In this document: one piece after another, positions 7,576-15,583 of the stretch
Position numbering within the stretch: position 1 is the stretch's first letter
Layout: each line of letters begins with the position of its first letter
Assembly: GCA_902776615.1 (NCBI GenBank)
Contig: CACYQU010000010.1
Span: 1 to 45,969 of the forward strand
Origin: an uncultured bacterium
GTDB taxonomy: Bacteria; Verrucomicrobiota; Kiritimatiellia; RFP12; UBA1067
Reading direction: 5' to 3'
DNA: 45,969 bases
The notes under the pieces: generated by a model
The model's input: only the letters and a program-made list of their open reading frames with translations
Database searches by the model: none
What the model was told of the DNA's origin: nothing
Translations under genes and position numbers: made by a program

Positions 7576-7841
7576 GCGCGATTCACACCAGCACAGTTAC
7601 GGCGGCGCATGCCTATACAAGGTCTCCAATGCCTTGGCTTCTCGAAGAGAATCGAGAGGCGTGCGGCGAGACGACCGATGGAAAGAAGTTCGGATGGCGA
7701 CTGTTTCACTACATATCCAGTGGCGGAATGAATGCGTTCGGGCGTACTGTAAGGCAGGAGGAGATATCCTGCAAGCGAAACCGCTTCCTTTTGGCCGCAG
7801 GTGCCTTGGCGATGATCTGGCTGGCGCTTCTGCTGGCTTGA
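7572..7841 (+). CDS. 89-residue tail-anchored hypothetical protein
   Basis: The ATG at 7572 overlaps the TGA stop of the LysM lipoprotein as ATGA, the coupling used throughout this window. The product has a mostly polar first 70 residues and then a basic stretch (CKRNR). It ends in a hydrophobic helix (about 72-89, LLAAGALAMIWLALLLA) that runs to the last residue, the arrangement of a tail-anchored membrane protein. I recognise no family. A longer frame running through the same bases into the following LysM gene is out of frame with this one and is probably fortuitous. Support is the overlap and the clean terminal helix; there is no independent homology. Confidence 0.5.
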   Translation: MSAIHTSTVTAAHAYTRSPMPWLLEENREACGETTDGKKFGWRLFHYISSGGMNAFGRTVRQEEISCKRNRFLLAAGALAMIWLALLLA

Positions 7842-7888
7842 CGGATGAAGACGAATTCGACAAAATGCAATGGAGGAAAAGACGTAAA

Positions 7889-8437
7889 ATGACAAAGGCA
7901 ATTATTCTTGCGACATGCGCAGTGTGCGCGCTGCCGGCTTTTTGCCAGGCGGTCGCCGGACGCGATGCGTTCATTCAACAACAGGCGTACGCCGAGATGC
8001 AAAGGGTGTCGGGGCTGATTGATGTGCTCCAGAACAACATCGACGATCTCGCGCAGCGAATCTCCAAGTTGGAACGGGCTAATTCGTCGGACGAAACCGC
8101 CGCTTTAAGTTCGCGCATAGCGGCACTCGAAGGTACGGTCGCCTCGCTTCGCCGCGAGCTTCAGCAGCAGCGTGGAGAGATCGTGAAAGACCTTTCCTCT
8201 CGCATAGCGAAGATGCCCCAGCCTAAACCGCAGCCGGCCCAGCAGACCAAAGAGCAGTCGCAGCCCGATGGTCCTTACAAGGAGTATGTGGTGGCCACAG
8301 GCGACAACCTCTGGCTGATCGCGCGCGCTTTCAACACGTCGGTATCAAAGATCCGCGAAATGAACAACCTTAAGAACGACAGCCTGAAGGTCGGCCAGAC
8401 CCTCAAGCTGCCAGTGGAGCAAGGAGGCTCGAAATGA
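7889..8437 (+). CDS. Secreted coiled-coil LysM protein
   Basis: The 182-residue product has a signal peptide (about 1-22, ending ALPAFCQAVAG). A coiled coil with heptad-like leucines follows (about 35-110: LIDVLQNNIDDLAQRISKLE and SRIAALEGTVASLRREL). A proline/glutamine linker leads to a C-terminal LysM domain (YVVATGDNLWLIARAF to LKVGQTLKLPV). It probably binds peptidoglycan in the periplasm. The start at 7889 follows GGAGG at 7872-7876, spaced 12 nt. Its 3' end overlaps purD by ATGA. With the lipoprotein at 6631 it makes a pair of LysM proteins flanking the small tail-anchored protein. Confidence 0.78.
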   Translation: MTKAIILATCAVCALPAFCQAVAGRDAFIQQQAYAEMQRVSGLIDVLQNNIDDLAQRISKLERANSSDETAALSSRIAALEGTVASLRRELQQQRGEIVKDLSSRIAKMPQPKPQPAQQTKEQSQPDGPYKEYVVATGDNLWLIARAFNTSVSKIREMNNLKNDSLKVGQTLKLPVEQGGSK

Positions 8438-9732
8438 AGATACTTGTAGTTGGTGGCGGAGGCCGCGAACATGCAATAGCGTGGCGTCTTTCCAAAGATC
8501 CCGTTCGGCACGAGATTTATTGTGCGCCAGGAAATGCGGGTACTGCTTCCGTTGCGAAAAACGTGCCGCTGCATGCGGAGAACATAGAGGGCATAGTCGC
8601 CTGGTGCGTTGACGAACGGCCGGATCTTGTGGTTGTAGGCCCCGAGGCTCCGCTTGTCGCCGGCCTTGTGGATGCGCTTGAGTCTGAAGGCATAAAAGCT
8701 TTCGGCCCTGTGGCTGCAGGCGCCCAGATGGAGGGATCGAAGAGATTCGCCAAAGAGGTCATGCAGGCCGCAGGGGTGCCAACTGGGCGGGCTGAAGTTT
8801 TCTCGGATCCCGAAAAGGCCAAAGCTGCGCTCGCATCGTTTGGTCTGCCTGTTGTGATAAAGGCCGACGGGCTTGCGGCAGGAAAAGGCGTAGTGGTGGC
8901 GGAAACCCTGGCGCAGGCGGAAGGTGCGATAAACGACATGCTTGTCGCAAACAAGTTCGGCAACGCCGGGGCCGAGGTTTTGATCGAAGAATTCCTTGAC
9001 GGCGAGGAATGTTCGATACTGGCACTTGTGGACGGCGAGAATGCCCTGCTGCTGCCGAGCTCGCAGGATCACAAGCGTATTTTCGACGGCGACAAGGGCC
9101 CTAATACCGGTGGAATGGGTGCGTATTCTCCGGCGCCGGTTGTAACGGACGACATGCTGCCGGAAATTCGCGACAGAATAATTCTGCCCGTTGTGAGGGA
9201 ACTTGCGAACCGAGGTGTGGTATATCGGGGCATTCTGTATGCAGGATTGATGGTCACGCCAGAAGGCGGTCGTTTGGCGAAGAGCGGTTCCAGAATAAAT
9301 GTGGTCGAGTTCAACGCCCGTTTCGGCGACCCGGAGACAGAGGCGGTTCTGCCGAGGCTTGGGGGAGACTTCTCCCGTGCGCTTATGAATGCGGCGACAG
9401 GATGTCTCTCAAGCGGCGACATTGTGGTGCGTCCCGAAATGTCTGCCACGGTGATAGTGGCGTCCGGCGGATACCCTGGCGCCTATGAAAAGGGCAAGCC
9501 GATATCCGGTCTTGATGCCGCGGAGCGCAAGGGTGCGATGGTTTTCCATTGCGGCACGAAACGTGAAGGCGCGCAGGTTCTCACGGCCGGCGGACGGGTT
9601 TTGTCCGTCACTGGCCTTGGCTCGACATTGCGCGAGGCAGTTGATACTGCGTATGCGGGTGTAGGCGAGATATCGTTTCAGCGCGCGTACCATCGTAACG
9701 ACATAGCACATCGGGCTTTTGACAGAAGTTGA
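8434..9732 (+). CDS. purD: Phosphoribosylamine-glycine ligase
   Basis: PurD joins phosphoribosylamine and glycine using ATP in the second step of purine synthesis. The 432-residue length is normal. Recognisable elements are the N-terminal VVGGGGREHAIAWRL, PGNAGT, the VGPEAPLVAGLVD segment, the ATP-grasp VIKADGLAAGKGV, the substrate loop LPSSQDHKRIFDGD-KGPNTGGMGAYSP, and NARFGDPETE near the metal site. The start overlaps the preceding stop as ATGA, and the end overlaps walJ as TTGA. No other purine genes are in the window. Confidence 0.96.
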   Translation: MKILVVGGGGREHAIAWRLSKDPVRHEIYCAPGNAGTASVAKNVPLHAENIEGIVAWCVDERPDLVVVGPEAPLVAGLVDALESEGIKAFGPVAAGAQMEGSKRFAKEVMQAAGVPTGRAEVFSDPEKAKAALASFGLPVVIKADGLAAGKGVVVAETLAQAEGAINDMLVANKFGNAGAEVLIEEFLDGEECSILALVDGENALLLPSSQDHKRIFDGDKGPNTGGMGAYSPAPVVTDDMLPEIRDRIILPVVRELANRGVVYRGILYAGLMVTPEGGRLAKSGSRINVVEFNARFGDPETEAVLPRLGGDFSRALMNAATGCLSSGDIVVRPEMSATVIVASGGYPGAYEKGKPISGLDAAERKGAMVFHCGTKREGAQVLTAGGRVLSVTGLGSTLREAVDTAYAGVGEISFQRAYHRNDIAHRAFDRS

Positions 9733-10499
9733 GAATCGTATCTCTTGCAAGCGGCAGCAAAGGTAATGTCTATTGCCTTGAAAGCCAAGGGCGTACTATG
9801 CTCATAGACTGCGGTCTCAGCTGTCGCGAGCTGATGCGCCGTACGTCCAATGTCGGCATTTCCCTTGATGGACTTGATGGAATCGTCATAACCCACAGCC
9901 ATGACGACCACATTTCCGGACTGGCGACATTCCACAAAAGATTTCCGGGCGTTCCCTTGTTCGCAAATTTCATGACGGCCGAGGCCGTGGCTTGCCGTGC
10001 ACGGATGGAAGATGCGGCGTTTGTGCCGTTCGAGAACGGGCAGTCTTTCGCGGTCGGGCCATTCGACGTGGCGCCATTCTCGATCCCTCACGATACATCC
10101 GATCCTGTCGGGTATGTGGTGAAGGTTGAAGGGATTACATACTTCCATGGAACAGACATTGGAACGCCTCTCGATTCCGTCGGACTCCACATTGCCGAGG
10201 CGAACATAGTCACGCTTGAGTCCAATCATGATCCAGTCATGCTGCGCACGAGCGGACGTCCGCCGAGCCTTGTGCAGCGTATAGCAGGTCCGCGAGGGCA
10301 TCTTTCCAACGACCAGGCGTGCGAACTTGTGCGGCGCTTCGCATCGCCTCGTCTTGAGCGCATAGCGCTTGCCCATCTGTCCGAGGAGTGCAATGTTGCG
10401 CATGTCGCCGAGCGAGCCATGCGCAATACGCTGGATTCGATCGGTCGCCACGATGTGCCGCTGGTGGTCTTAAGCCAGCACACGCCAATTATGGTATAA
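9729..10499 (+). CDS. WalJ/YycJ-like MBL-fold hydrolase
   Basis: The 256-residue metallo-beta-lactamase-fold protein begins SLASGSKGNVYCLE and has LIDCGLS and the metal motif THSHDDHISG (HxHxDH). Downstream metal histidines lie in IPHDTSDPVGY, and HGTDIG follows. This pattern fits the WalJ/YycJ family of cytoplasmic 5'-to-3' exonuclease-like hydrolases. The start is a TTG whose last two bases begin the purD stop (TTGA), so translation is coupled to purD. The argF promoter lies inside the last codons. A more general MBL-fold hydrolase role cannot be excluded. Confidence 0.82.
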   Translation: MRIVSLASGSKGNVYCLESQGRTMLIDCGLSCRELMRRTSNVGISLDGLDGIVITHSHDDHISGLATFHKRFPGVPLFANFMTAEAVACRARMEDAAFVPFENGQSFAVGPFDVAPFSIPHDTSDPVGYVVKVEGITYFHGTDIGTPLDSVGLHIAEANIVTLESNHDPVMLRTSGRPPSLVQRIAGPRGHLSNDQACELVRRFASPRLERIALAHLSEECNVAHVAERAMRNTLDSIGRHDVPLVVLSQHTPIMV

Positions 10500-10500
10500 T
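10492..10500 (+). promoter_or_regulatory. Extended -10 promoter for argF
   Basis: TGGTATAAT ends at the last base of the walJ-like gene. The argF ATG is 27 nt further on, preceded by GAGAGGA, so this message has a normal leader. No convincing -35 was seen. Confidence 0.65.
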
Positions 10501-10527
10501 AATACATAAAAATCGAGAGGAACTGAA

Positions 10528-11532
10528 ATGCTTACATGGATGGACAGCTTGAAGGGACGTTCGCTGATGAGACTGACGTCCTTTACCGACGAGGAGATGC
10601 TGAATCTCGTGGAACTCGCCGCGCAACTCAAGGCGCGGCGCAGGGCTGGAGTGCGCGGCGACCTTCTTCACAAGAAGAACATCGCCCTCATTTTCGAAAA
10701 GAGCTCCACTAGAACGCGCAACTCCTCCATAATTGCGGCGCGCGACGAAGGCGGCGGCGCAGAGTATCTCACGCGCCCCGATATACATTTCGGCAAAAAG
10801 GAAAGCGTCAAGGATACGGCGCGTGTGCTTGGCCGCATATATGACGGCATACTTTTCCGCGGTTTTCTCCAGAAGACATGCGAGGAACTGGCCGAATACT
10901 CCGGAGTGCCGGTCTGGAACGGACTTACCGACGACTACCATCCTACGCAGATACTGGCCGACCTTCTGACAGTGAAGGAAACTTTCGGCGATCTCAAGGA
11001 CTGCACCATCGCCTATGTCGGCGATGGGCGGAACAACGTTGCGAACTCTCTTATGATGGGTTGCGCGAAGGCAGGAATAAGATACGTGTGCTGCACTCCC
11101 AAGGAGCTGTGGCCAGACGAGGCGATCTTGGCGGAATCCGAGGAGGTCGCGAAGCGCAACGGAGTGGATGTGCGAGTGTTCGAGGATCCCGCGAAAGGCG
11201 TGAAGGGCGCGAACGTGCTCTATACCGACGTGTGGGTGTCGATGGGCGAAGAAGCCAAGACGGCGGAGCGTATAAAAATGCTGCGTCCGTACCAGATCAA
11301 TATGGATCTCATGCGTGCCACAGGCAATATCGACGGAAAGCTGATGTTCCTCCACTGTTTGCCTGCGTTTCACGACTTTAACACCGAAGTCACAAAGACC
11401 TCCGGCGCTCTCGAAGTGACGGACGAAGTCTTCGAGTCCAAATACTCCAAGGTCTTCGACGAGAGCGAGAACCGCATGCACACCATAAAGGCGCTGTTCG
11501 TCTCGGCACTGTGCGACAGAAAGGGCGTATGA
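10528..11532 (+). CDS. argF: Ornithine carbamoyltransferase
   Basis: ArgF makes citrulline from ornithine and carbamoyl phosphate in arginine synthesis. The 334-residue length is typical. Diagnostic motifs are EKSSTRTR (carbamoyl phosphate site), DDYHPTQILADLLT, the ornithine-specific SMG loop in DVWVSMGEE, and HCLPAFHD with its catalytic cysteine. The SMG loop argues for an ornithine over an aspartate carbamoyltransferase. The gene has its own promoter and GAGAGGA ribosome site. metX-metW follows after 3 nt, so the two are probably cotranscribed. Confidence 0.94.
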   Translation: MLTWMDSLKGRSLMRLTSFTDEEMLNLVELAAQLKARRRAGVRGDLLHKKNIALIFEKSSTRTRNSSIIAARDEGGGAEYLTRPDIHFGKKESVKDTARVLGRIYDGILFRGFLQKTCEELAEYSGVPVWNGLTDDYHPTQILADLLTVKETFGDLKDCTIAYVGDGRNNVANSLMMGCAKAGIRYVCCTPKELWPDEAILAESEEVAKRNGVDVRVFEDPAKGVKGANVLYTDVWVSMGEEAKTAERIKMLRPYQINMDLMRATGNIDGKLMFLHCLPAFHDFNTEVTKTSGALEVTDEVFESKYSKVFDESENRMHTIKALFVSALCDRKGV

Positions 11533-11535
11533 CGC

Positions 11536-13308
11536 ATGGGAGACGGTGTAGGCATAGTTGAGCCGAAGACGCTTTCGCTGGATCTGCCGGCTGGCGGATA
11601 CAGGCTTGAGACCGGCGGCGTCCTGAAGCGAATCGACGTGCGTTACGAAGAATGCGGCGCGCCGATGCGCGACGACAATGTGATATTCATATGCCACGCG
11701 CTTACCGGTGATGCACATGTGGCTGGCATACGTCCAGGCGAGGAAAGGCCAAGCGGCTGGTGGGAGAACATGGTAGGCCCAGGGCGCGGGATTGACACGA
11801 ACAAGTTTCATGTCATATGCGCGAACGTGCTGGGAGGATGCAGCGGAACCACAGGGCCCAGCTCGATTAATCCAGATACAGGCCGGCCCTACGGATCCAG
11901 TTTCCCCCAATATACGATGAGCGATGCGGTTGACGTCTACCGCATGCTCCTCAGACAGCTCGGCGTGAAGCATCTTGCCGCGCTTATCGGCGGAAGCTAT
12001 GGTGGAATACAGGTGATGGACTGGGTCACGCGCTGTCCGGACGAGATGGATCGAGCGGCGCTTATCGCCACCAGCGCCAGCTTGAACACACAGGCTCTTG
12101 CGTTCGATGTCGTCGGCCGTGCGGGAATAACGGAAGACCCAGAGTGGAACGGCGGCGATTACTACGACAAGGGCGACGGGCTCGGTCCGAAGCACGGTCT
12201 TGCCGAGGCGCGACAGCTTGCGCACATAACCTACCTTTCGCGAGAGCTTCTCGAGGAGAAGTTCCACCGCAAACTTCAGCAGAACTTCGTCGATGCTCCG
12301 CCAGAGGAAAAGGCGAAGCGCGACCGCGAGTTCAGGACATACTTTCAGATCGAGAGCTATCTCGACCACCACGGCCGCAAGTTCCTGCGGCGGTTCGACG
12401 CAAACAGCTATTTGCACATCACACGGTCGATGGACCTCTTCGACGCCGGCGAGCGCTACGGCGGACTGGACTCTGCCTGTGCACGCGTGAAAGCGAAGTG
12501 TCTTGTTGTTTCATATGAACGCGACATACTGTTCGCCGAGTGGCAGTCGCGCGACATAGTCGAGGCGTTGCTCAAGAACAACAAGCGCGTAACATACTGC
12601 CATCTTGAAGCCGGGACCGGGCACGACTCGTTTCTTACGGACATATCGGATTTATCGCCTCTTCTCGGCGGCTTTCTGAACGATCGCGAGACAAAGGTGA
12701 TGAAGTGGCAGAGGAGGTTGTACCGAAATGTCGTGGACATGGTGCGACGCAACGCGCGCGTCATCGACATAGGATGCGGCGACGGAACGCTTCTCAATGT
12801 GCTGAGGGAGATGAAGAACGTACAGGGCGACGGCGTCGACATCGACATAGACCGCTTCAGCGAGGCCGTCGCCGATGGACACGACTGCTTCTGGGAGGAT
12901 GCGGACGAGGGACTTTCCTTGATTCCCGACCGCCATTATGATGTGGCGGTGTGTTCCGATACGCTCCAGGAGGTGAGGAATCCGCGAGGTCTTTTGCATG
13001 AAGCGCTGAGAATCGCCGACGAGGCGATAGTGTCGTTTCCGAACTTCGCCGCGTACAGGATACGCCTCACGCTCGGTTTTGCAGGAAGGCTGCCGGTTTC
13101 AAAGGCTCTGCCGTTCAAGTGGTACGATACTCCGAACATCCACTGTGTCACCCTAAAGGATTTTCACGAGTTGTGCCGCGCCGAGGGAATTGAGGTTCGC
13201 GAGGTGCGCGCCGAGTCGCGACACCTGTTCGGCAGACTTTTGTTGGCGCTTGGGCTCAAAAATCTGGGTGCAAGCCGTATAGTCGCGCGTATAGCAAAGG
13301 CACAGTAG
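11536..13308 (+). CDS. metX: Fused homoserine O-acetyltransferase-MetW protein
   Basis: The 590-residue product joins two methionine-synthesis proteins. Residues 1 to about 385 are an alpha/beta-hydrolase of the MetX family. They carry the oxyanion region CHALTGDAH, the nucleophile S154 in GGSYGG (the usual family form is GGSMGG), D330 and H363 (GTGHDSFL) completing the triad. Residues about 393-590 are MetW, a SAM-methyltransferase-like protein with VIDIGCGDGTLL (409-420), followed by the DTLQEVRNP and NFAAYRIRL regions. MetX acylates homoserine; MetW is thought to support or activate MetX in organisms that encode both. The joint lies near LLGGFLNDRETKVMKWQRRLY with no stop or frame disturbance. 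Homoserine acetyl versus succinyl specificity cannot be fixed by eye. Confidence 0.92.
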   Translation: MGDGVGIVEPKTLSLDLPAGGYRLETGGVLKRIDVRYEECGAPMRDDNVIFICHALTGDAHVAGIRPGEERPSGWWENMVGPGRGIDTNKFHVICANVLGGCSGTTGPSSINPDTGRPYGSSFPQYTMSDAVDVYRMLLRQLGVKHLAALIGGSYGGIQVMDWVTRCPDEMDRAALIATSASLNTQALAFDVVGRAGITEDPEWNGGDYYDKGDGLGPKHGLAEARQLAHITYLSRELLEEKFHRKLQQNFVDAPPEEKAKRDREFRTYFQIESYLDHHGRKFLRRFDANSYLHITRSMDLFDAGERYGGLDSACARVKAKCLVVSYERDILFAEWQSRDIVEALLKNNKRVTYCHLEAGTGHDSFLTDISDLSPLLGGFLNDRETKVMKWQRRLYRNVVDMVRRNARVIDIGCGDGTLLNVLREMKNVQGDGVDIDIDRFSEAVADGHDCFWEDADEGLSLIPDRHYDVAVCSDTLQEVRNPRGLLHEALRIADEAIVSFPNFAAYRIRLTLGFAGRLPVSKALPFKWYDTPNIHCVTLKDFHELCRAEGIEVREVRAESRHLFGRLLLALGLKNLGASRIVARIAKAQ

Positions 13309-13331
13309 CAAAGAGAATCCAGACAAGAGAG

Positions 13332-15551
13332 ATGGCAAAAGACAAGAGCAAGAAAGATTCCGAACCGCCAAGCCTTTTCGACGACCTGGGCTTGTTCGGA
13401 TTGAATGAGGCCAAAGAGACGCCGGAGATTGAAAAGGGGACCGCGCCCGCGAAAGCAAAAAAGACGGCTGAGACGCCGAAGCCTTTGGCGCCCAAGCCCG
13501 GCTTGACAGGCACGGGGCCCATGCGAGAACTCTACGATTACAACTTCAGGCAGTATTCGGCCTATGTCATATGCTCCCGCGCCATTCCTGCGGTGGAGGA
13601 CGGCTTGAAGCCCGTGCAGCGCCGCATAATGCATTCGTTGTGGGAGAAGGACGACGGACGCTACACCAAGGTTGCGAATATCGTCGGCCATGCAATGCAG
13701 TATCATCCGCATGGCGACGCGTCGATAGGCGATGCGATAGTCGTGCTGGCCAACAAGCTCTGGGGCGAAGGCAAGGGATATCTTATTGACGGCCAGGGCA
13801 ACTACGGTTCGCTATACACGGGAATGCCTCATGCGGCGACGAGGTACATCGAGTGTCGTCTTACGGAGCTTGCGCGCAAGGAGGTCTTCAACAAAAAGAC
13901 CACCGTCTTCGTGCCGAATTACGACGGGCGCAAGGAAGAACCGGTGTATCTGCCTGCGAAGATACCGCTTCTGCTGATGATGGGCGCGGACGGGATCGCC
14001 GTGGGGCTTTCCACTGCAATCCTGCCGCACAACTTCATTGAACTTCTAGAGGCCGAGATATGCCTGCTGCAAAAGAAGCCGTTTGAGCTGTATCCAGATT
14101 TCCAGCTCGGAGGCATCATGGATGTTTCGGAGTATCAGGACGGCCTCGGCAAGGTCAAGGTTCGCGCGAAGATAGAGCCCGAGGACAAATCGAAGCTTGT
14201 AATAACCGAACTTCCCTGGGGCGAGACCACCGACAGTCTTTCGGCGTCGATTGAAGACGCAATCAAGAAGAAGAAGGTGCAGGTGAGGAAGATACACGAC
14301 CTTACCAGCGAATCGGTTCGCATAGAGCTTGAACTCCAAGCCGGCGCGAGCCAGGAAAAGACGATGACTGCGCTCTACGCTTTCACGAACTGCGAGAAAT
14401 CGATAGCGTCGCGACCTATAGTGCTGGACGACGGCAGGCCACGGCTGATGTCCGTCACAGACATCCTGCGCAAGAATCTCGACCGCTTGATGGCGCTCAC
14501 GAAGCGCGAGTTGGAGATTCGCCTTGGCGAGCTTGACGACCTCTTTCACGCGAGGACGCTTGACCGCATCTTCATCGAAGAGCGCATCTACAAGCGCATC
14601 GAGAAGGAAAAGACCTACGAAGGTGTGCAGAAGACGGTTCTGGAGGGTTTCAAGCCATTCCGGACCGAGCTGCGGCGCGACGTCACGTCAGAGGACGTTG
14701 AGCGTCTGCTCAAGCTTCAGATACGGCGCATATCGCAATTCGACATCGACAAGAACCGCCAGGAGATCGAGGATGTCAAAAAGGAAGAAAAGCTTGTCGC
14801 CGACAATCTCGTGCACATCAAGGCGTTCGTGGTAAAGTATCTCAAAGGGCTTATCAAGGAGTACCAGAAGAAGTATCCCCGCTGCACCAAGATCGCCAAG
14901 GCCGCTTTCAAGCAGGTTGATGTGAAAGCCATCACGGCGAGCGAGCTGACGATCAAGTGGGACAAGGAGAACCATTACATCGGTTCTGGCCTTAGGGGCG
15001 GCGACGAGTTGTTCAAGTGTTCGTCGCTTGACGAGCTGATACTCGTCTGGAAGGATGGCCGCTTCAAGAAGGTTTTGCCCGAGGACAAGATATTCGTCGA
15101 CAAGGACCTCTATCAGATTCTCCGCTACGACCAAGAGAAGGATCGCGATTCGCGCGACTTCACCTGCGTGTACGAGGAGGGCAGTTACGGCTTCAGCTAT
15201 ATAAAGCGCTTCAGGTTTGGCGGGCTTATCCGCAACAAGGAATACCGTTTGGCGCCCGAGAAGCCGAAGTCGAAGCTCCTTTTCTTTCAAGAAGGATGCC
15301 CTGACACGATCTATGTCAAGTTCAAGCCTGCGAAGAGCCAGCGCATAAACCAGCAGTACTTCTTGCCGAAGGAGCAGGTCAAGCGCATCAGCACCGAGAC
15401 AGGCAAGCCCGAAGACCAGGATGTTGTCGCAATACGCGGCGCAGGCGCGAAGGGCAAGCAGCTTACCACCAAGCCAATTGCCAAGATATCTTCTGCGAAA
15501 GGATCGTGGTGGGACGAAACCGAGACGCCATCCAAGGGTGTGCTCGACTGA
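13332..15551 (+). CDS. parC: Type IIA topoisomerase subunit A (ParC/GyrA-like)
   Basis: The 739-residue protein is a DNA cleavage subunit of a type IIA topoisomerase. The core starts near residue 64 ([13 protein letters not shown]), with [16 protein letters not shown], the [12 protein letters not shown] segment, and the active-site tyrosine Y172 in [10 protein letters not shown] short C-terminal part replaces the long beta-pinwheel of typical GyrA. The divergence and the [24 protein letters not shown] form are closer to ParC-type proteins of Bacteroidetes-like bacteria. Residues 1-63 are an added Lys/Pro/Ala-rich extension containing [10 protein letters not shown]. No parE is adjacent; gyrB lies about 5.7 kb downstream. 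ParC versus a second GyrA is not settled. Confidence 0.8.
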   Translation: MAKDKSKKDSEPPSLFDDLGLFGLNEAKETPEIEKGTAPAKAKKTAETPKPLAPKPGLTGTGPMRELYDYNFRQYSAYVICSRAIPAVEDGLKPVQRRIMHSLWEKDDGRYTKVANIVGHAMQYHPHGDASIGDAIVVLANKLWGEGKGYLIDGQGNYGSLYTGMPHAATRYIECRLTELARKEVFNKKTTVFVPNYDGRKEEPVYLPAKIPLLLMMGADGIAVGLSTAILPHNFIELLEAEICLLQKKPFELYPDFQLGGIMDVSEYQDGLGKVKVRAKIEPEDKSKLVITELPWGETTDSLSASIEDAIKKKKVQVRKIHDLTSESVRIELELQAGASQEKTMTALYAFTNCEKSIASRPIVLDDGRPRLMSVTDILRKNLDRLMALTKRELEIRLGELDDLFHARTLDRIFIEERIYKRIEKEKTYEGVQKTVLEGFKPFRTELRRDVTSEDVERLLKLQIRRISQFDIDKNRQEIEDVKKEEKLVADNLVHIKAFVVKYLKGLIKEYQKKYPRCTKIAKAAFKQVDVKAITASELTIKWDKENHYIGSGLRGGDELFKCSSLDELILVWKDGRFKKVLPEDKIFVDKDLYQILRYDQEKDRDSRDFTCVYEEGSYGFSYIKRFRFGGLIRNKEYRLAPEKPKSKLLFFQEGCPDTIYVKFKPAKSQRINQQYFLPKEQVKRISTETGKPEDQDVVAIRGAGAKGKQLTTKPIAKISSAKGSWWDETETPSKGVLD

Positions 15552-15564
15552 TTTCAGCATTTTT

Positions 15565-15573
15565 TGGTATAAT
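15565..15573 (+). promoter_or_regulatory. Extended -10 promoter for secA
   Basis: TGGTATAAT begins 14 nt after the parC-like stop. A weak -35 (TCGACT, 15544-15549) lies 18 bp upstream of TATAAT. Only 10 nt separate the box from the secA ATG, so the transcript is expected to start at or next to the start codon. Confidence 0.72.
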
Positions 15574-15583
15574 ATACGCACGT

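Noticed and set aside
7544-7888. Long N-terminal extension of the LysM protein at 7889
   Set aside because: It has no signal peptide or recognisable domain, overlaps the coupled 89-residue gene in another frame, and the ribosome site and signal peptide fit 7889.
10489-12417. 642-residue reverse-strand reading frame
   Set aside because: It lies opposite argF and metX-metW, which carry full family motifs on the forward strand. It has no ribosome site and is a codon-bias shadow.
15506-15583. Earlier SecA start
   Set aside because: Those codons precede or contain the promoter and overlap the parC-like gene, and the SecA family N-terminus begins at 15584.
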